Part shown: positions 53,025-64,000 of the stretch, piece by piece
How the letters are laid out: every line of letters starts with the position of its first letter
How positions within the stretch are numbered: the first letter of the stretch is position 1
NCBI GenBank assembly: GCA_913060865.1
Contig: CAJXTU010000003.1
Span: 124,001 to 188,000, forward strand
Direction of reading: 5' to 3'
Length of the DNA: 64,000 bases
Source: an uncultured Cycloclasticus sp.
GTDB lineage: Bacteria > Pseudomonadota > Gammaproteobacteria > Methylococcales > Cycloclasticaceae
Notes under the pieces: generated by a model
Told to the model about the DNA's origin: nothing
Seen by the model: only the letters and a program-made list of their open reading frames with translations
The model's database searches: none
Translations under genes and position numbers: made by a program

Positions 53025-56000
53025 CAGTTAACTCTGCGGGTGCCGTTACACCTTGTTCTTCGAATGGTAATTGACCTACCGTCGCATCATATATTGGAGT
53101 TAACACATTACCCACCAAACCAAATATTTTTCCGCCCGGTTGACTAATTTGTTTTATTTTAGGGTCACTCCAAGGGCCTGTAGCACGGAACTGATAACCC
53201 GATAATTTATTAACTGTTTTACCCGCTATTTTTTGAGCAATATAAACCGCTGCACCGACCAAAGGTCCCCCTGCTATGGCGCCTGCTAGTGGTAAGCTTT
53301 CAGTTGTTTTAGGCGTCACAGTAATCAGCTGATCTAATGTCTCATCAGCTAGGTTAACGTTACCTTGGAAGTCCAATCGAGACGACGGGCTTTCTAGATA
53401 AAAACGGTTCGTTTCCGCCTTACCATCTAACATTGTAAAACGTCCTTTTACTTTGTCGAAACTCAGCCCTTTTTGCACTAAATCACTAAAATCAAATTGC
53501 AAACGTCTCTGTAAAGTACTCAAGCTGAGTAACCCAAAAATTCGCCCAACACCGGGTTCCACGTCTAATAAACGACCTTTACCCGACTTGATGTCACCAT
53601 AGCCGCTTAAATGTTCTTTTGAAAAGTTTTGCGGTTCGCCCGGCCAGTTAAGATCAAAATTAACCTCTACAGGTGCTCCTTTTAACTTGCTTGTCAGTTC
53701 GGTATCTTTTAATAATGAACCTAAAGATTTACTACTGAGTTTGCCATTTAAACCGGTGAGGCTTTGTCCATCATTCACTTCCCATGTACCTTTAGCATTG
53801 AAATCATCGCGTGCTGATTTTAGCGATAGTAACTGAATAACCACCCCTTTGCTCTTTTGACGAAGTTGTAACCTCAGTTTACCCAGTTGAGACTCCCCAA
53901 TTAAAAGCTCTTTGCTATTAATATCAATATTTGGAAAGTCAGTCGGGTTCACTGGCGATTTCTTCTTGCTATTAATCTGTTCCCCAACAGGAGGTAGTCG
54001 TAATGACTCTAAATCTAGGCTTATTTTATTGTCGCCACCAAGACTATCAGGAATCTCGTAGCGCCCTGTAATAATAGGGCTACTCACTTCACCTACCCAT
54101 GTTGATTTTGAATGCTCGCCTATCACATAAATATTATCAAACGTTGTTTCCAACCATTTAAGCTTCTTCACCCTGAGGTTAAGCTGGTTCACAAGGGGGC
54201 TTGAGGATGAACTGACTCCCTCTACTGCAAACTTATTCTTCCATTCCAAAATATTCAATTCGTCCATTATTCCAGATAGCTGAATCCCTGGTTGTTTTGG
54301 TAACATTGCGGCTGTTTTACCAAAGTGGATATCTGCTCTGTCTAACTCAAAATTCTTTGACGAATTTTCAGTCAATTGAAAATAGGTGTTCAACCCAGCA
54401 CCGTATGATGCCTTAATCGGTAAGGACTGCTCACCTAATATCATCGATACTTCAAAAGGCACCCTGGAGTTTTTTAGCTTGCCTACAGGGTCAGGTAAAT
54501 CTACAGCTATCCCATTAAGGTCACTCTTCAAAGTGACTGCTGATGAACTACTTTTAGCCAACCCGCTACGCGGAAGCTCAACTTTTATAGTCGCTTTGCT
54601 ACGCCCATTAATATGCTTCCATACATCGGACGGATACTTTTTTGCAATACGTTCAATATTTAAGTAACCCTTCCCTTCAATAACCGTATTATTTTTCTCG
54701 GCCTTTATATCAATGTCTAGCTTTTCGCCTAAAACACTTCCTTTAATAGATTTTCCACTTAAGCCACGTTTATCATACTCAACAACACCCACGATATTAT
54801 TAATCGCAAGACCTAAACTTGGTAGCCCTAGAGCATTACCCTTTAACCGTGCTATTGCATGGACTTTAGTCTCCAGCTTCTTCCTTAGAGGAATATCAAT
54901 ATTTAAATCTACCTCACTAGGTCCAGAAACGGAGCTATGGGTCAACAACGTACTAACCTCTTTGCTAATTGGTGATTGTTTAAAAAAAGTGTATAAGCCA
55001 CTTAAGTCATCGTCTACTTTGCCACTCAAATGCAAATAATGATCGGTTTCAAAATCGGCTACATCGGCAACAACTTGATTAATTTCATTGCTAGCCACTT
55101 CTCCCTTATGACCGACAATATTCATACCCTCATTTTTGAATTCAACCTTAGCAGCTATCCCAATAACATCAGGCCATTTGTCTTGATAATGTAAGCGAAT
55201 ATTGTCTGTATCAAACAAAACCTGAAAAACACCTTCTTTTTTACGAAATGGAAACTCAGATAATGAACCTTTTAAAAGCATCCCTCCACTGTTAACCTCA
55301 CCCTCTACAAATGCTTGATCCAGCCATTTAACAAGTTCTTTACCCATAATACCAACCGGCAAATAAAGGGGGGCGTGCTGGCTGTTCGCATTACCAAAAT
55401 TGGTTTGCAAATCAATAAATGGTGCTCTCTCACCCTTTCCCAGCATAAGGTTGACGCGTGTTTGTGTCGATATATGAGGGGAATTCAACTTAATGTGGTT
55501 AGAACGTATACTCCAGCCCTTATTGTCATGCGTCCATGTCAACAGACCGTCTAACTCCTCAACGATAATAGGGTTTCTAAATAAAGGACTAAAGTTAACA
55601 GCCCCCTTGTTCATATTAAGGTCTAGCCAACCTTTATCTTCTGTTGAGCACCCCGTTCCTGAAAAATTATTGATAGCTGGCCATGCCTTATATGACTGAC
55701 TAAAAAAACCTTCTAACTGACCACAACCAGCCCAAGAAATCCTATCGCCATCTCGATTAACTAACGCACTCGCCTCATTTAAGTGCCCTTTTACTTCAAG
55801 CTCATCCAATAACTGTTGAAATGGCTTATCTAAGAGGTTTGAGTACTTCAAAATATCTGAAACCGCTTCTAAATTAGCCCCATTAGCCGCTACAAAAACA
55901 GAAGAAATATCGTCTTTATCTGATCGATATTGCACACTAAATTGACTTTTCCCTTGTGTCGTTTTTTTTGTTTTAAACGCAACGTCTCGAGCATCTAGAT

Positions 56001-56925
56001 ACCACCCATCTAGGACCTTTTCCCAAGCGAAGTAGCCACTAAAGTTTGATATGTTTAACTCTGCATTAGGCTTCAAAAGCCTCGCTTTTCTAACTAATAC
56101 ACTCCCATTTACATTGGAAAGCCTTGCTGAGTTCCAAGTACTCCATAACTCAATATCACCTTCTCCTTCATCAATAGAAAGGTTATCTATTTTCAAGCGA
56201 GTTAAGTACTGTTCGATATTAATTCCTTGCGCTTTAAAGTAGCCTTTAGCATTCCAATCCGAGGTTGATAAAGCGTCCCCCGTCACTTTGATTAATAAAC
56301 TGAACGAACCTCCACCTGTTTCTTTGGGTAAGGTAGCTGTCACTTTAAGTGCGTGCTCTTGGTTCTTGTTTTGAATCGTGATGTTTGCTTTTTTAAATGT
56401 CATATCTGGCAAACCCCGAAACTCATCTTGCCATGTAATTTGACTGTCAATGACTTCAAAATGCTCGCCTTCTAACAACCAAGAAAAATCACCCGATGAG
56501 CTGTCATCCTTTTCCCCAGTGGATAAGCCAACAATGGATAAATGCCCGTCACTAAATCGCTTTACCTTAATATTGGTATCAACGATAGACATTTTGTTTG
56601 GCTTAAATTGACCCGCTACAAACCCAAACGGGTTAAACGATAGGCGGATTTCTCCAATGCTAAGGGTATTTGTTTGGTTATCGAGTTCATCTAACGTGAT
56701 ACCCGTTAGGCTCAGTTGGGGTGTAAAGCCACTCATTTTGGCCGATAGAGCACTAATGTGAACCTCACCACCAATTTCTTCAGCTAAGTACGCTTCAAGC
56801 TCGTTTTTGTATATTGGTACCTCGGCTAAAAAAAAACGTGCCGCTACGATTAATACAGCAAGAACACTAATGCTAACGGTAAAAACCCATAGCAAGGAAT
56901 GACCAAATAGACGAACTTTACTCAT
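53011..56925 (-). CDS. yhdP: YhdP family AsmA-like protein (phospholipid transport-associated)
   Basis: 1304 aa; N-terminal TM, DUF3971/AsmA-type C-terminus (GRIFGLLSLSTLQRRLQFDFSDLVQKGLSFDKVKGRF); synteny with tldD and rng. Confidence 0.92.
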   Translation of the reverse strand: MSKVRLFGHSLLWVFTVSISVLAVLIVAARFFLAEVPIYKNELEAYLAEEIGGEVHISALSAKMSGFTPQLSLTGITLDELDNQTNTLSIGEIRLSFNPFGFVAGQFKPNKMSIVDTNIKVKRFSDGHLSIVGLSTGEKDDSSSGDFSWLLEGEHFEVIDSQITWQDEFRGLPDMTFKKANITIQNKNQEHALKVTATLPKETGGGSFSLLIKVTGDALSTSDWNAKGYFKAQGINIEQYLTRLKIDNLSIDEGEGDIELWSTWNSARLSNVNGSVLVRKARLLKPNAELNISNFSGYFAWEKVLDGWYLDARDVAFKTKKTTQGKSQFSVQYRSDKDDISSVFVAANGANLEAVSDILKYSNLLDKPFQQLLDELEVKGHLNEASALVNRDGDRISWAGCGQLEGFFSQSYKAWPAINNFSGTGCSTEDKGWLDLNMNKGAVNFSPLFRNPIIVEELDGLLTWTHDNKGWSIRSNHIKLNSPHISTQTRVNLMLGKGERAPFIDLQTNFGNANSQHAPLYLPVGIMGKELVKWLDQAFVEGEVNSGGMLLKGSLSEFPFRKKEGVFQVLFDTDNIRLHYQDKWPDVIGIAAKVEFKNEGMNIVGHKGEVASNEINQVVADVADFETDHYLHLSGKVDDDLSGLYTFFKQSPISKEVSTLLTHSSVSGPSEVDLNIDIPLRKKLETKVHAIARLKGNALGLPSLGLAINNIVGVVEYDKRGLSGKSIKGSVLGEKLDIDIKAEKNNTVIEGKGYLNIERIAKKYPSDVWKHINGRSKATIKVELPRSGLAKSSSSAVTLKSDLNGIAVDLPDPVGKLKNSRVPFEVSMILGEQSLPIKASYGAGLNTYFQLTENSSKNFELDRADIHFGKTAAMLPKQPGIQLSGIMDELNILEWKNKFAVEGVSSSSSPLVNQLNLRVKKLKWLETTFDNIYVIGEHSKSTWVGEVSSPIITGRYEIPDSLGGDNKISLDLESLRLPPVGEQINSKKKSPVNPTDFPNIDINSKELLIGESQLGKLRLQLRQKSKGVVIQLLSLKSARDDFNAKGTWEVNDGQSLTGLNGKLSSKSLGSLLKDTELTSKLKGAPVEVNFDLNWPGEPQNFSKEHLSGYGDIKSGKGRLLDVEPGVGRIFGLLSLSTLQRRLQFDFSDLVQKGLSFDKVKGRFTMLDGKAETNRFYLESPSSRLDFQGNVNLADETLDQLITVTPKTTESLPLAGAIAGGPLVGAAVYIAQKIAGKTVNKLSGYQFRATGPWSDPKIKQISQPGGKIFGLVGNVLTPIYDATVGQLPFEEQGVTAPAELTDDDE

Positions 56926-56941
56926 TATCTATCCGTGAGCA

Positions 56942-58393
56942 TTAAACCAACACAACGTCATATTGTTCTTGGTTATATTCATTTTCTGCCCTAAATCGAA
57001 TACGAATACCAACAAAAGACTCCAAGTCAGCCAATGTCGTTGATTCTTCATCAAGCAGCATATCGACTACTTCATTCGATGCCAAGACCAGCAATTCCTT
57101 CGCCTCATACTGGCGCGCGTCTCGTATTATTTCACGAAAAATTTCATAGCACGTCGTTTCAGGTGTTCTCACCTGACCTGTACCCGAACAAGTTGAGCAA
57201 GGCTCGCACATGACTCGCTCTAAACTTTCCCTTGTCCGCTTTCGTGTCATTTCAACTAAACCCAGTTCCGACACACTACTAATTGTATATTTTGCGTGGT
57301 CTTTACTCATCGCTTTTTCTAATACATTTAACACTGCTTCTTTATGCGCCTCATCATGCATATCAATGAAATCGATAATAACAATACCACCTAAATTCCT
57401 AAGCCGTAACTGACGTGCTGTTGCCTGAGCTGCTTCCATATTCGTTTTAAAGATGGTCTGCTCTTGGTTACTTCGGCCTAAATAACTGCCCGTGTTCACA
57501 TCAACTGTCGTCATCGCTTCTGTTTGGTCGAAAACCAAGTGCCCACCCGACTTTAAAGCCACCTTTCGCTCCAAAGCCGCTTTAATTTCACTTTCAATAC
57601 TGTACATATCAAACAAGGGTCTATCACCTTTATAGAGCTCTAATAAAGGTTTTACTTCTGGCATAAACTTGTTAGAAAAGTCTATCATTTTGTCAAAATT
57701 GGTTTTCGAATCAATCACGATTTTAGTCACCGAGGTTTGATACCAGTCTCTCAATATCCGTAACGCTAAGGGTAAATCCTCATAGATAAGCCCAATCGGT
57801 ATCTCCTTTATTTGTGGACTAATAACATCCCAAAGTTTATTAAGAAACAGCATGTCGGCACGAATACTATCTTCGTTAACACCTTCTGAAGCAGTTCTTG
57901 CGATATACCCACCGGTATAACCTTGTTCCTTAAAAACCTCCATACATGCCAGCAACCTTTCTCGCTCAGTTTCATCTTCTAGCTGCTGAGATAAGGCTAG
58001 CTTGTCAGAGTATGGCAAAAACACTTGATATCGAGATGGGATTGAAATACTCATCGTTAAACGTGGGCCTTTCGTGCCAATTGGCGCCTTCAACACCTGC
58101 ACAACAACGTGTTGGCCTTGTTGTAAAAATCGCTCGATTCCTTTCTCTTCTGAAGGTGTTTCGCCATTCACCAACACATCTGATGCATGCAAAAAACCCG
58201 CTCGGCCCATGCCGATTTCTACAAATGCAGCTTGGATACCCGGCATCACACGACAAACTTCACCATGATATAAATTCCCCACAATATCACGCTTACGTTG
58301 ACGTTCAATAATCAACTCTTGTAATACACCGTTCTCAAGCACGGCCACTCTGGTTTCAGGCGGTGTGATATTGATTAGAATTTCATCGCTCAT
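56942..58393 (-). CDS. rng: Ribonuclease G
   Basis: 483 aa; S1-like N-terminus GEVCRVMPGIQAAFVEIGMGRAGFLHASD; GGIVIIDFIDM; CSTCSGTGQVRTPET. Confidence 0.96.
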   Translation of the reverse strand: MSDEILINITPPETRVAVLENGVLQELIIERQRKRDIVGNLYHGEVCRVMPGIQAAFVEIGMGRAGFLHASDVLVNGETPSEEKGIERFLQQGQHVVVQVLKAPIGTKGPRLTMSISIPSRYQVFLPYSDKLALSQQLEDETERERLLACMEVFKEQGYTGGYIARTASEGVNEDSIRADMLFLNKLWDVISPQIKEIPIGLIYEDLPLALRILRDWYQTSVTKIVIDSKTNFDKMIDFSNKFMPEVKPLLELYKGDRPLFDMYSIESEIKAALERKVALKSGGHLVFDQTEAMTTVDVNTGSYLGRSNQEQTIFKTNMEAAQATARQLRLRNLGGIVIIDFIDMHDEAHKEAVLNVLEKAMSKDHAKYTISSVSELGLVEMTRKRTRESLERVMCEPCSTCSGTGQVRTPETTCYEIFREIIRDARQYEAKELLVLASNEVVDMLLDEESTTLADLESFVGIRIRFRAENEYNQEQYDVVLV

Positions 58394-58758
58394 TCTATTG
58401 TCAAACCCTTGGTTATTTATGATGAATGCTTATTGATTTGTTGCCCACTTTACTATGAATGCTCTTTTCACTGCTGCGATTTTACTCTTATTAGTAGTTT
58501 ATCTTTACCAGTCTATCGATCCAGCCGACATTTAATGTATTAACAAAGACTATAAAGATAATTAAGGCATGATAAGCCAGTCAACTTCTATGGCCGTTAA
58601 TACAACTATCTAGCATTAAGAGGGTATCAGCCAGCCCTTCTCGATTATTAAAAAGGCCTTTATATATCAAGCAAAAACGATCATATAGCTATTCATGCTA
58701 TTGCCTAACCATCGCTAATGTTGTCAGCGATTAGTCAACCGATTGGATTAATTTGCTG

Positions 58759-59331
58759 TTATGTTATAGCAAACCCACTCTGCTTAAGTAATTGCGAGGT
58801 TTCATATAAAGGTAAACCCATTACCCCCGAAAAACTACCTTCTAAGCGTTTTATAAATACCGCCGCCTTACCTTGTATTCCATAAGCCCCTGCTTTGTCT
58901 TTAGGCTCACCCGTTGACCAGTACCATTCAATATCACTATCTGTAAGGGTCGAAAAAGTTACTTTACTTTCATTAATAAGACACTGCTCTTGCTGACAAC
59001 CAATAATAGCAACTGATGTCAGTACAGTATGGCTATTACCCGATAGTTGTTTTAGCATCATCACCGCCTGTTCTTTATTATCAGGTTTACCTAGGATTTC
59101 CCCATCAATAATAACGGCAGTATCAGACCCTAACACCAGAATATCATCTTCTTGATAAAATACTTTCGTTGCTGCCGCTTTCTCTATTGCTAAACGTTTC
59201 ACATAGTCGAGTGGCCGCTCTCCATGAATAGGCGTCTCATCTATTTCAACCGATTTAATCTCGAAATTAACGCCTATTTGATGAAGCAATTCTGCTCGTC
59301 TTGGTGATGAAGATGCCAATATTAATCGCAT
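58759..59331 (-). CDS. maf: Maf family nucleotide pyrophosphatase (YhdE-like)
   Basis: 190 aa; LASSSPRRAELLHQIG, VLGSDTAVIIDGEILGKP. Confidence 0.95.
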   Translation of the reverse strand: MRLILASSSPRRAELLHQIGVNFEIKSVEIDETPIHGERPLDYVKRLAIEKAAATKVFYQEDDILVLGSDTAVIIDGEILGKPDNKEQAVMMLKQLSGNSHTVLTSVAIIGCQQEQCLINESKVTFSTLTDSDIEWYWSTGEPKDKAGAYGIQGKAAVFIKRLEGSFSGVMGLPLYETSQLLKQSGFAIT

Positions 59332-59334
59332 GAC

Positions 59335-59805
59335 CTATTCCCTATGATACGGGTGATTGTTCATTAAACTCCAACCTCTATACAACTGTTCAGCGAGAAT
59401 AACTCGAACCAGCGGATGCGGAAAAGTCAATTTAGATAAGCACCACTGCTCGTTGGCTCGTTTCAAACAAGCTTCAGACAACCCATCCGGCCCCCCAATA
59501 ATAAAAATAATAGATGGGTTAACACCTTGCCAAGCCGATAATTTCTTAGCAACATCCGTTGTTGACCACTGCTTCCCCATGACTTCAAGTGCAACGACAT
59601 AATCAGAGTCTTTAATTGAAGAAAGAATTTTTTTTCCTTCCTCTTCAGTAACTTTTGCCAAATTACTTTGCTTAGTTCTTTTAGCCGGTTGAATTTCAAG
59701 CAACTCAAGTGAACACTCACGCGGCATACGTTTTTCGTATTCTTTGTAGCCCGTAGAAACCCAACTAGGCATTTTTTGCCCAACGGCTAAAATTTTTAGC
59801 TTCAT
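59335..59805 (-). CDS. rlmH: 23S rRNA (pseudouridine1915-N3)-methyltransferase RlmH
   Basis: 156 aa; FIIGGPDGLSEACLKRA, LTFPHPLVRVILAEQLYRGWSLMNNHPYHR. Confidence 0.97.
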   Translation of the reverse strand: MKLKILAVGQKMPSWVSTGYKEYEKRMPRECSLELLEIQPAKRTKQSNLAKVTEEEGKKILSSIKDSDYVVALEVMGKQWSTTDVAKKLSAWQGVNPSIIFIIGGPDGLSEACLKRANEQWCLSKLTFPHPLVRVILAEQLYRGWSLMNNHPYHRE

Positions 59806-59824
59806 TTAGCACCCATTTTTTGGC

Positions 59825-59848
59825 AAAAAAAACGGCTCATTTGAGCCG
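59825..59848 (-). terminator. Rho-independent terminator downstream of OmpA-family gene
   Basis: Minus strand CGGCTCAAATGAGCCG followed by TTTTTTTT. Confidence 0.85.
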
Positions 59849-59915
59849 CCTTTTATTTTAGACCTTAAATACACCCAGGTTAAAAAGGCATACACCTTTT
59901 CGATTGAATTGAGCT

Positions 59916-60578
59916 CTAGCCAGCGTTTAATGGTGTTAACGTTATTTCAACGCGTCTATTTTGCGCACGCCCTTCTTTAGTTGCATTACTAGCAATTGGG
60001 CTTTGTTCGCCGTAACCCATCACATTAAAGCGTTGAGCGACAACACCTTGTGAACGTAAATAACTGGAAACACTCTGTGCACGTTGTTCAGATAAACCTT
60101 GGTTATAGGCTGCATCGCCAACACTATCAGTATGCCCAACGACCGTTACAGTTGTGTCTGCATATTCTTTAAGAATAATGGCCACTGAATCTAATACTTG
60201 GTAAAAACCTGCATTTATACTCGAACTATCGGTTTTAAATGTTACATTCCCAGGCATATTTAAAATAAGATTATTACCAACACGGCTAACGCTAACCCCT
60301 GTACCTCTAAGCTGTTGGCGTAGTTTCGCTTCTTGAACGTCCATATAATAACCAATACCGCCACCTGCTGCCGCACCCAGTGCAGCACCTTTTAATGCCG
60401 TACGTCTATCGCCCTTCATCGCACCGATGATAGCACCTGTCACTGCACCTATACCTGCACCTTTAGCTACGTTACTTGTTTGCTGCTCTTCTGTGTATGG
60501 GTTAATGGTGGTACAGCCAGCGACAGTGAATATCAGACCTGCTGCGAACCCTGTTGTTAGTTTTCTATTATTCATCAA
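59916..60578 (-). CDS. OmpA family lipoprotein with glycine-zipper domain (YiaD-like)
   Basis: 220 aa; lipobox VAGC; glycine-zipper repeats (GAGIGAVTGAIIGA); OmpA domain VVGHTDSVGDAAYNQGLSEQRAQSV, NRRVEI. Confidence 0.92.
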   Translation of the reverse strand: MMNNRKLTTGFAAGLIFTVAGCTTINPYTEEQQTSNVAKGAGIGAVTGAIIGAMKGDRRTALKGAALGAAAGGGIGYYMDVQEAKLRQQLRGTGVSVSRVGNNLILNMPGNVTFKTDSSSINAGFYQVLDSVAIILKEYADTTVTVVGHTDSVGDAAYNQGLSEQRAQSVSSYLRSQGVVAQRFNVMGYGEQSPIASNATKEGRAQNRRVEITLTPLNAG

Positions 60579-60711
60579 ATTCTCCCTGTTTTTAACGTTT
60601 AGTTACAAACCATACGTTTCATGAAATCAATTTTTTAAAGTTACTGCAATCTATTTACTTTGTTCAACATCTTAAACTGCTTAAATGAACAAACAATGAA
60701 CCCAATACTAT

Positions 60712-61041
60712 TTAAGCGTCAGCCTCAACAGCCCACAACTTTTCTAGCTGATAAAACTCACGTATTTTAGGTTGCATAACGTGAACAATCGTATCGCCCA
60801 AATCTATTAACACCCATTCACCGGCATCCATTCCTTCAACACCCAGCGGAATAAGGCCGTTCTTTTTAGATAACATCGAGACTTCCATCGCTAAGGACTT
60901 GACATGCCTGTTAGACGACCCCGTCACAATAACGATATCGTCGGCAAACGAACACTTATTTCGTACATCAATCACATCAATTTGCTGACCTTTTTTATCA
61001 TCCAGCGCCTCGGTGATTTTAGTTAAAAACTGCTCTGCCAT
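60712..61041 (-). CDS. rsfS: Ribosome silencing factor RsfS
   Basis: 109 aa; IDVIDVRNKCSFADDIVIVTGSSNRHVKSLA, EWVLIDLGDTIVHVMQPKIREFYQLEKLW. Confidence 0.96.
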   Translation of the reverse strand: MAEQFLTKITEALDDKKGQQIDVIDVRNKCSFADDIVIVTGSSNRHVKSLAMEVSMLSKKNGLIPLGVEGMDAGEWVLIDLGDTIVHVMQPKIREFYQLEKLWAVEADA

Positions 61042-61072
61042 ATTCTATTTACCTTATCTTCTATTATATTAG

Positions 61073-61711
61073 TTATCTATAAAAACCGTTTTTGTTGATC
61101 GCCTCAAAGCAATCACTGGTTAGCATTTGCCTAACCGATTTATTATCTTTAATTTGCTGCCTAATCTGTGTTGCTGAAATATTAATCGCTGTGACAGGCT
61201 GGACGTAGATTTTACCATGTGTTCGCTGTTTTAGTTGTGACTTATCAGTGACTAAAAAAGGGGCCACATAAGCGCCTACTTCTTGTTTAAACTGGTTATC
61301 AAACCCGGCTCGATTGGTCACCACAATATGTGTCAAATTAATTATTTCTTGCCAACGATGCCATGACATCAAGCCATTAAAGGCTTCCATACCCAATATA
61401 AGCACCAATGAACTATTCGGCTTACGCTGCCGAAAAGATAAAAGCGTTTCCACCATATAGCTTGGCCCATGTCTTTCCATTTCACAATTATCAGCGACTA
61501 ACATGGGGAAATCATTAACTGCTAATTGCAATAAAAAAAACCTTTCTTCTGCTGACAGTACAGGAGCAGAGCGATGCGGCGGACTAGCCGACAGAACCAT
61601 TCGAACTTCATCTAGACCAATTTCTTTACCTACTTCGCTTGCCGCCGTTAAGTGACCAAGGTGAATAGGATCGAATGTACCACCATAGATACCAATAAAC
61701 TCAACGCTCAT
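61073..61711 (-). CDS. nadD: Nicotinate-nucleotide adenylyltransferase
   Basis: 212 aa; IGIYGGTFDPIHLGHLTAA; C-terminal ISATQIRQ. Confidence 0.96.
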   Translation of the reverse strand: MSVEFIGIYGGTFDPIHLGHLTAASEVGKEIGLDEVRMVLSASPPHRSAPVLSAEERFFLLQLAVNDFPMLVADNCEMERHGPSYMVETLLSFRQRKPNSSLVLILGMEAFNGLMSWHRWQEIINLTHIVVTNRAGFDNQFKQEVGAYVAPFLVTDKSQLKQRTHGKIYVQPVTAINISATQIRQQIKDNKSVRQMLTSDCFEAINKNGFYR

Positions 61712-61753
61712 AGCTATTGAGCCAACAAAAAGAAATGAATAGACAACTCAGCG

Positions 61754-63013
61754 CTATTGGCGAATTTGCCCATCACCTAGCACAATGTACTTTTGAGTTG
61801 TTAAACCTACCAAACCCACTGGCCCTCGCGCGTGTAATTTATTCGTACTAATACCAATTTCACCGCCCAAACCATACTCAAAACCATCCGCAAAACGTGT
61901 TGAAGCATTTACCATGACAGAGCTAGAGTCCACCTCACGTAAGAAACGCATCGCCTTAGCGTAGTCCATTGTTACAATCGATTCTGTATGACCTGAGCCA
62001 TGTTGGTGAATATGATCCATCGCCGCGTCCATATCGCTAACGACACGAATAGATAAAATAGGGGCTAAGTACTCCTCATCCCAATCAGTATCTTTCGCTT
62101 TAACGCAACCAGGCAAAATATCACAGGTTCTTTCGCAACCACGAAGCTCTACATTCTCACTAGCGTACAACTCGGCTAGTTCTGGCAACATGTCAACGGC
62201 AACGCTATCAGCAATCAACAGTGTTTCCATCGTATTACAAGTTCCATAGCGTTGTGTTTTTGCATTAAACGCTATGGATTTGGCCATTTCTTTATCGGCA
62301 AGGTCATCTATATAAACATGGCAAACACCATGTAAATGCTTAATAACAGGAACACGTGCTTCTTTAGTAATTCGTTCAATTAAGCCTTTCCCACCCCGTG
62401 GAATAATAACGTCAACTGTCCCCTCCATGCGAATCAACTCACCCACTGCATTTCGATCGGTGGTGTCAATAACCTGTACCACCTCAGCAGGCAAGCCCGC
62501 CTGTTCCAAACCGCTACTAATACATGCAGCAATGGCTTGGTTAGAATGTTTTGCTTCTGATCCACCACGCAATATGCTGGCATTGCCAGATTTAAGACAT
62601 AACGCAGCCGCATCCGCCGTTACATTTGGACGTGACTCATAAATAATACCAATAACACCTAAGGGAACTCGCATTTGACCCACTTTAATACCCGATGGGC
62701 GCGAATTAATTTGACTAATTTCTCCAGCAGGGTCAGGCAAAGCCACTATTTGTCTCAGCCCTTCTGCCATCGCTAATACACGCTCTTCATTAAGCTCTAA
62801 ACGATCTAGAAGTGCAGCATCAAGGCCGTTCTCTTTACCCGCCGTCATATCAAGCTCATTGGCTTTCAAAATAGTAAATTGTTCAGCTTCAAGAGCATCC
62901 GCAATGCTTTCCAAAGCCCTATTTTTAATGCCTGTATCAGCTTTAGCAATAATTCGAGCCGCATTTTTTGCGCGCTTGCCTAAGGCTTCCATATATTCAA
63001 CTAGTTCACTCAT
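61754..63013 (-). CDS. proA: Gamma-glutamyl phosphate reductase
   Basis: [53 protein letters not shown]; probable start at internal Met ([12 protein letters not shown]) rather than the ORF's 63070. Confidence 0.96.
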   Translation of the reverse strand: MSELVEYMEALGKRAKNAARIIAKADTGIKNRALESIADALEAEQFTILKANELDMTAGKENGLDAALLDRLELNEERVLAMAEGLRQIVALPDPAGEISQINSRPSGIKVGQMRVPLGVIGIIYESRPNVTADAAALCLKSGNASILRGGSEAKHSNQAIAACISSGLEQAGLPAEVVQVIDTTDRNAVGELIRMEGTVDVIIPRGGKGLIERITKEARVPVIKHLHGVCHVYIDDLADKEMAKSIAFNAKTQRYGTCNTMETLLIADSVAVDMLPELAELYASENVELRGCERTCDILPGCVKAKDTDWDEEYLAPILSIRVVSDMDAAMDHIHQHGSGHTESIVTMDYAKAMRFLREVDSSSVMVNASTRFADGFEYGLGGEIGISTNKLHARGPVGLVGLTTQKYIVLGDGQIRQ

Positions 63014-63050
63014 CTTTATACCTGTCAGTAGTCTGTTCGTTATTGGATGA

Positions 63051-64000
63051 TTATACCGCGACCAATCCATATTGCTTTAACCGGCTTGGCTCACAAAAAG
63101 CCAAACAGATCTGCTCTATCAGCAACCACTCATCACCGGTTTCTATACCTTTCGTGATGCGTTCAGCTTTGGCACAGGCTTGCACCAAACTATGCCATTG
63201 CTCCAAGCTACCACGCGATAGCGCTGATAAATAACTCGATTTCTTAGAGTCCCATGTTCTATGCTTCTTAAACGTAGCGTCGGCACGGCCTGTCGCCTTC
63301 TTTTCGAAACCTAACCCAGCCAGAATACGCAACTCACGCATTAGCGCCCACAAAACAACAGGAGCGGCAAGCTTTTCGCCCAACAAGCCTCTTAATATAT
63401 GTACTGTTCTTATTGAATCACCCGACAGCAGAGTATCGGTCAATTTAAAAACATCGTACCGAGCATTATCCGCCACAGCATTTATAATATCGTCTGTTGA
63501 TAATTCTACAGAGCCGAAAAGAATGTGCAGTTTTTCAATTTCTTGATCTGCCGCTAGTAAATTCCCTTCCACGCTATCAGCCAATAGTTTGATGCCCTGC
63601 TGACTCGAACTTAAACCTTTACGTTGAAGTCGCTGTTTTAACCATTGCATTAACTTCCCATCAGCTAATGGCCATACTGGCACAACAACCCCGTGCTGAT
63701 CTATCGATTTAAACCACTTTGCTTTTTTTGAGTTCGCGTCCAGCTTACCCGCGATAATAATAAGGATATTATCATTCGACAGCTCAGCGATGACTTGCTC
63801 AATAGCAAGCGAACCTTCCCGACCTGGCTTCGCGGTGGGTAGGTTTAATTCAATCAAGTTTTTTTCTGCAAATAAAGACTGGCTTAAACAAGCAGCAAAC
63901 AGCTGATTCCAATCAAACTTCCCTTCAACATGGAATACCTCACGATTGAGAAAGCCCGCTTCCCGAGCCTTTTTACGAATAAGGTCAACGGCTTCACCTT
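63051..64000 (-). CDS. holA: DNA polymerase III subunit delta (N-terminus beyond window edge)
   Basis: Frame stays open to the right edge ([58 protein letters not shown]...); [13 protein letters not shown]; the listed start at 63857 is an internal TTG. Confidence 0.9.
   Translation of the reverse strand, partial: GEAVDLIRKKAREAGFLNREVFHVEGKFDWNQLFAACLSQSLFAEKNLIELNLPTAKPGREGSLAIEQVIAELSNDNILIIIAGKLDANSKKAKWFKSIDQHGVVVPVWPLADGKLMQWLKQRLQRKGLSSSQQGIKLLADSVEGNLLAADQEIEKLHILFGSVELSTDDIINAVADNARYDVFKLTDTLLSGDSIRTVHILRGLLGEKLAAPVVLWALMRELRILAGLGFEKKATGRADATFKKHRTWDSKKSSYLSALSRGSLEQWHSLVQACAKAERITKGIETGDEWLLIEQICLAFCEPSRLKQYGLVAV

Noticed and set aside
63051-63857. holA as a complete 268-aa gene
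   Set aside because: The listed start is an internal TTG; the frame remains open with HolA-like sequence to the window edge, so the gene is cut by the window, not truncated.

Overview
This 64 kb window is gene-dense, AT-leaning gammaproteobacterial chromosome. Product types and gene order suggest a Piscirickettsiaceae/Cycloclasticus-like marine lineage, but that placement is inference. The right half is conserved core synteny: petABC-sspAB, hisCDG-murA-mlaBDEF, yrbG-kdsD-kdsC-lptCAB-rpoN-hpf-rapZ-mgtE, pmbA/tldD-nit-yhdP-rng-maf-rlmH, and rsfS-nadD-proA-holA. The left half is more accessory: an ABC-type binding lipoprotein coupled to a GGDEF/EAL sensor, FadL, HD-GYP, U32 peptidase, a PLP decarboxylase with cysteine synthase, an internally repeated membrane protein, and a P-type ATPase resembling Na,K-ATPase. 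I found no CRISPR array, transposase, prophage, rRNA or tRNA. The best second-look items are: (i) a P2C (Na+/K+-ATPase alpha-like) pump; (ii) an uncharacterised membrane protein built from about 5 degenerate repeats and flanked by inverted repeats; (iii) three damaged genes, namely an HD-GYP gene with an in-frame amber inside the catalytic motif, selO with an internal deletion and frameshift, and a truncated NosR-like fragment; (iv) missing members of conserved operons, namely mlaC and ibaG from mla-murA, and ptsN/ptsO from hpf-rapZ. I did not see a clear new multi-gene system.
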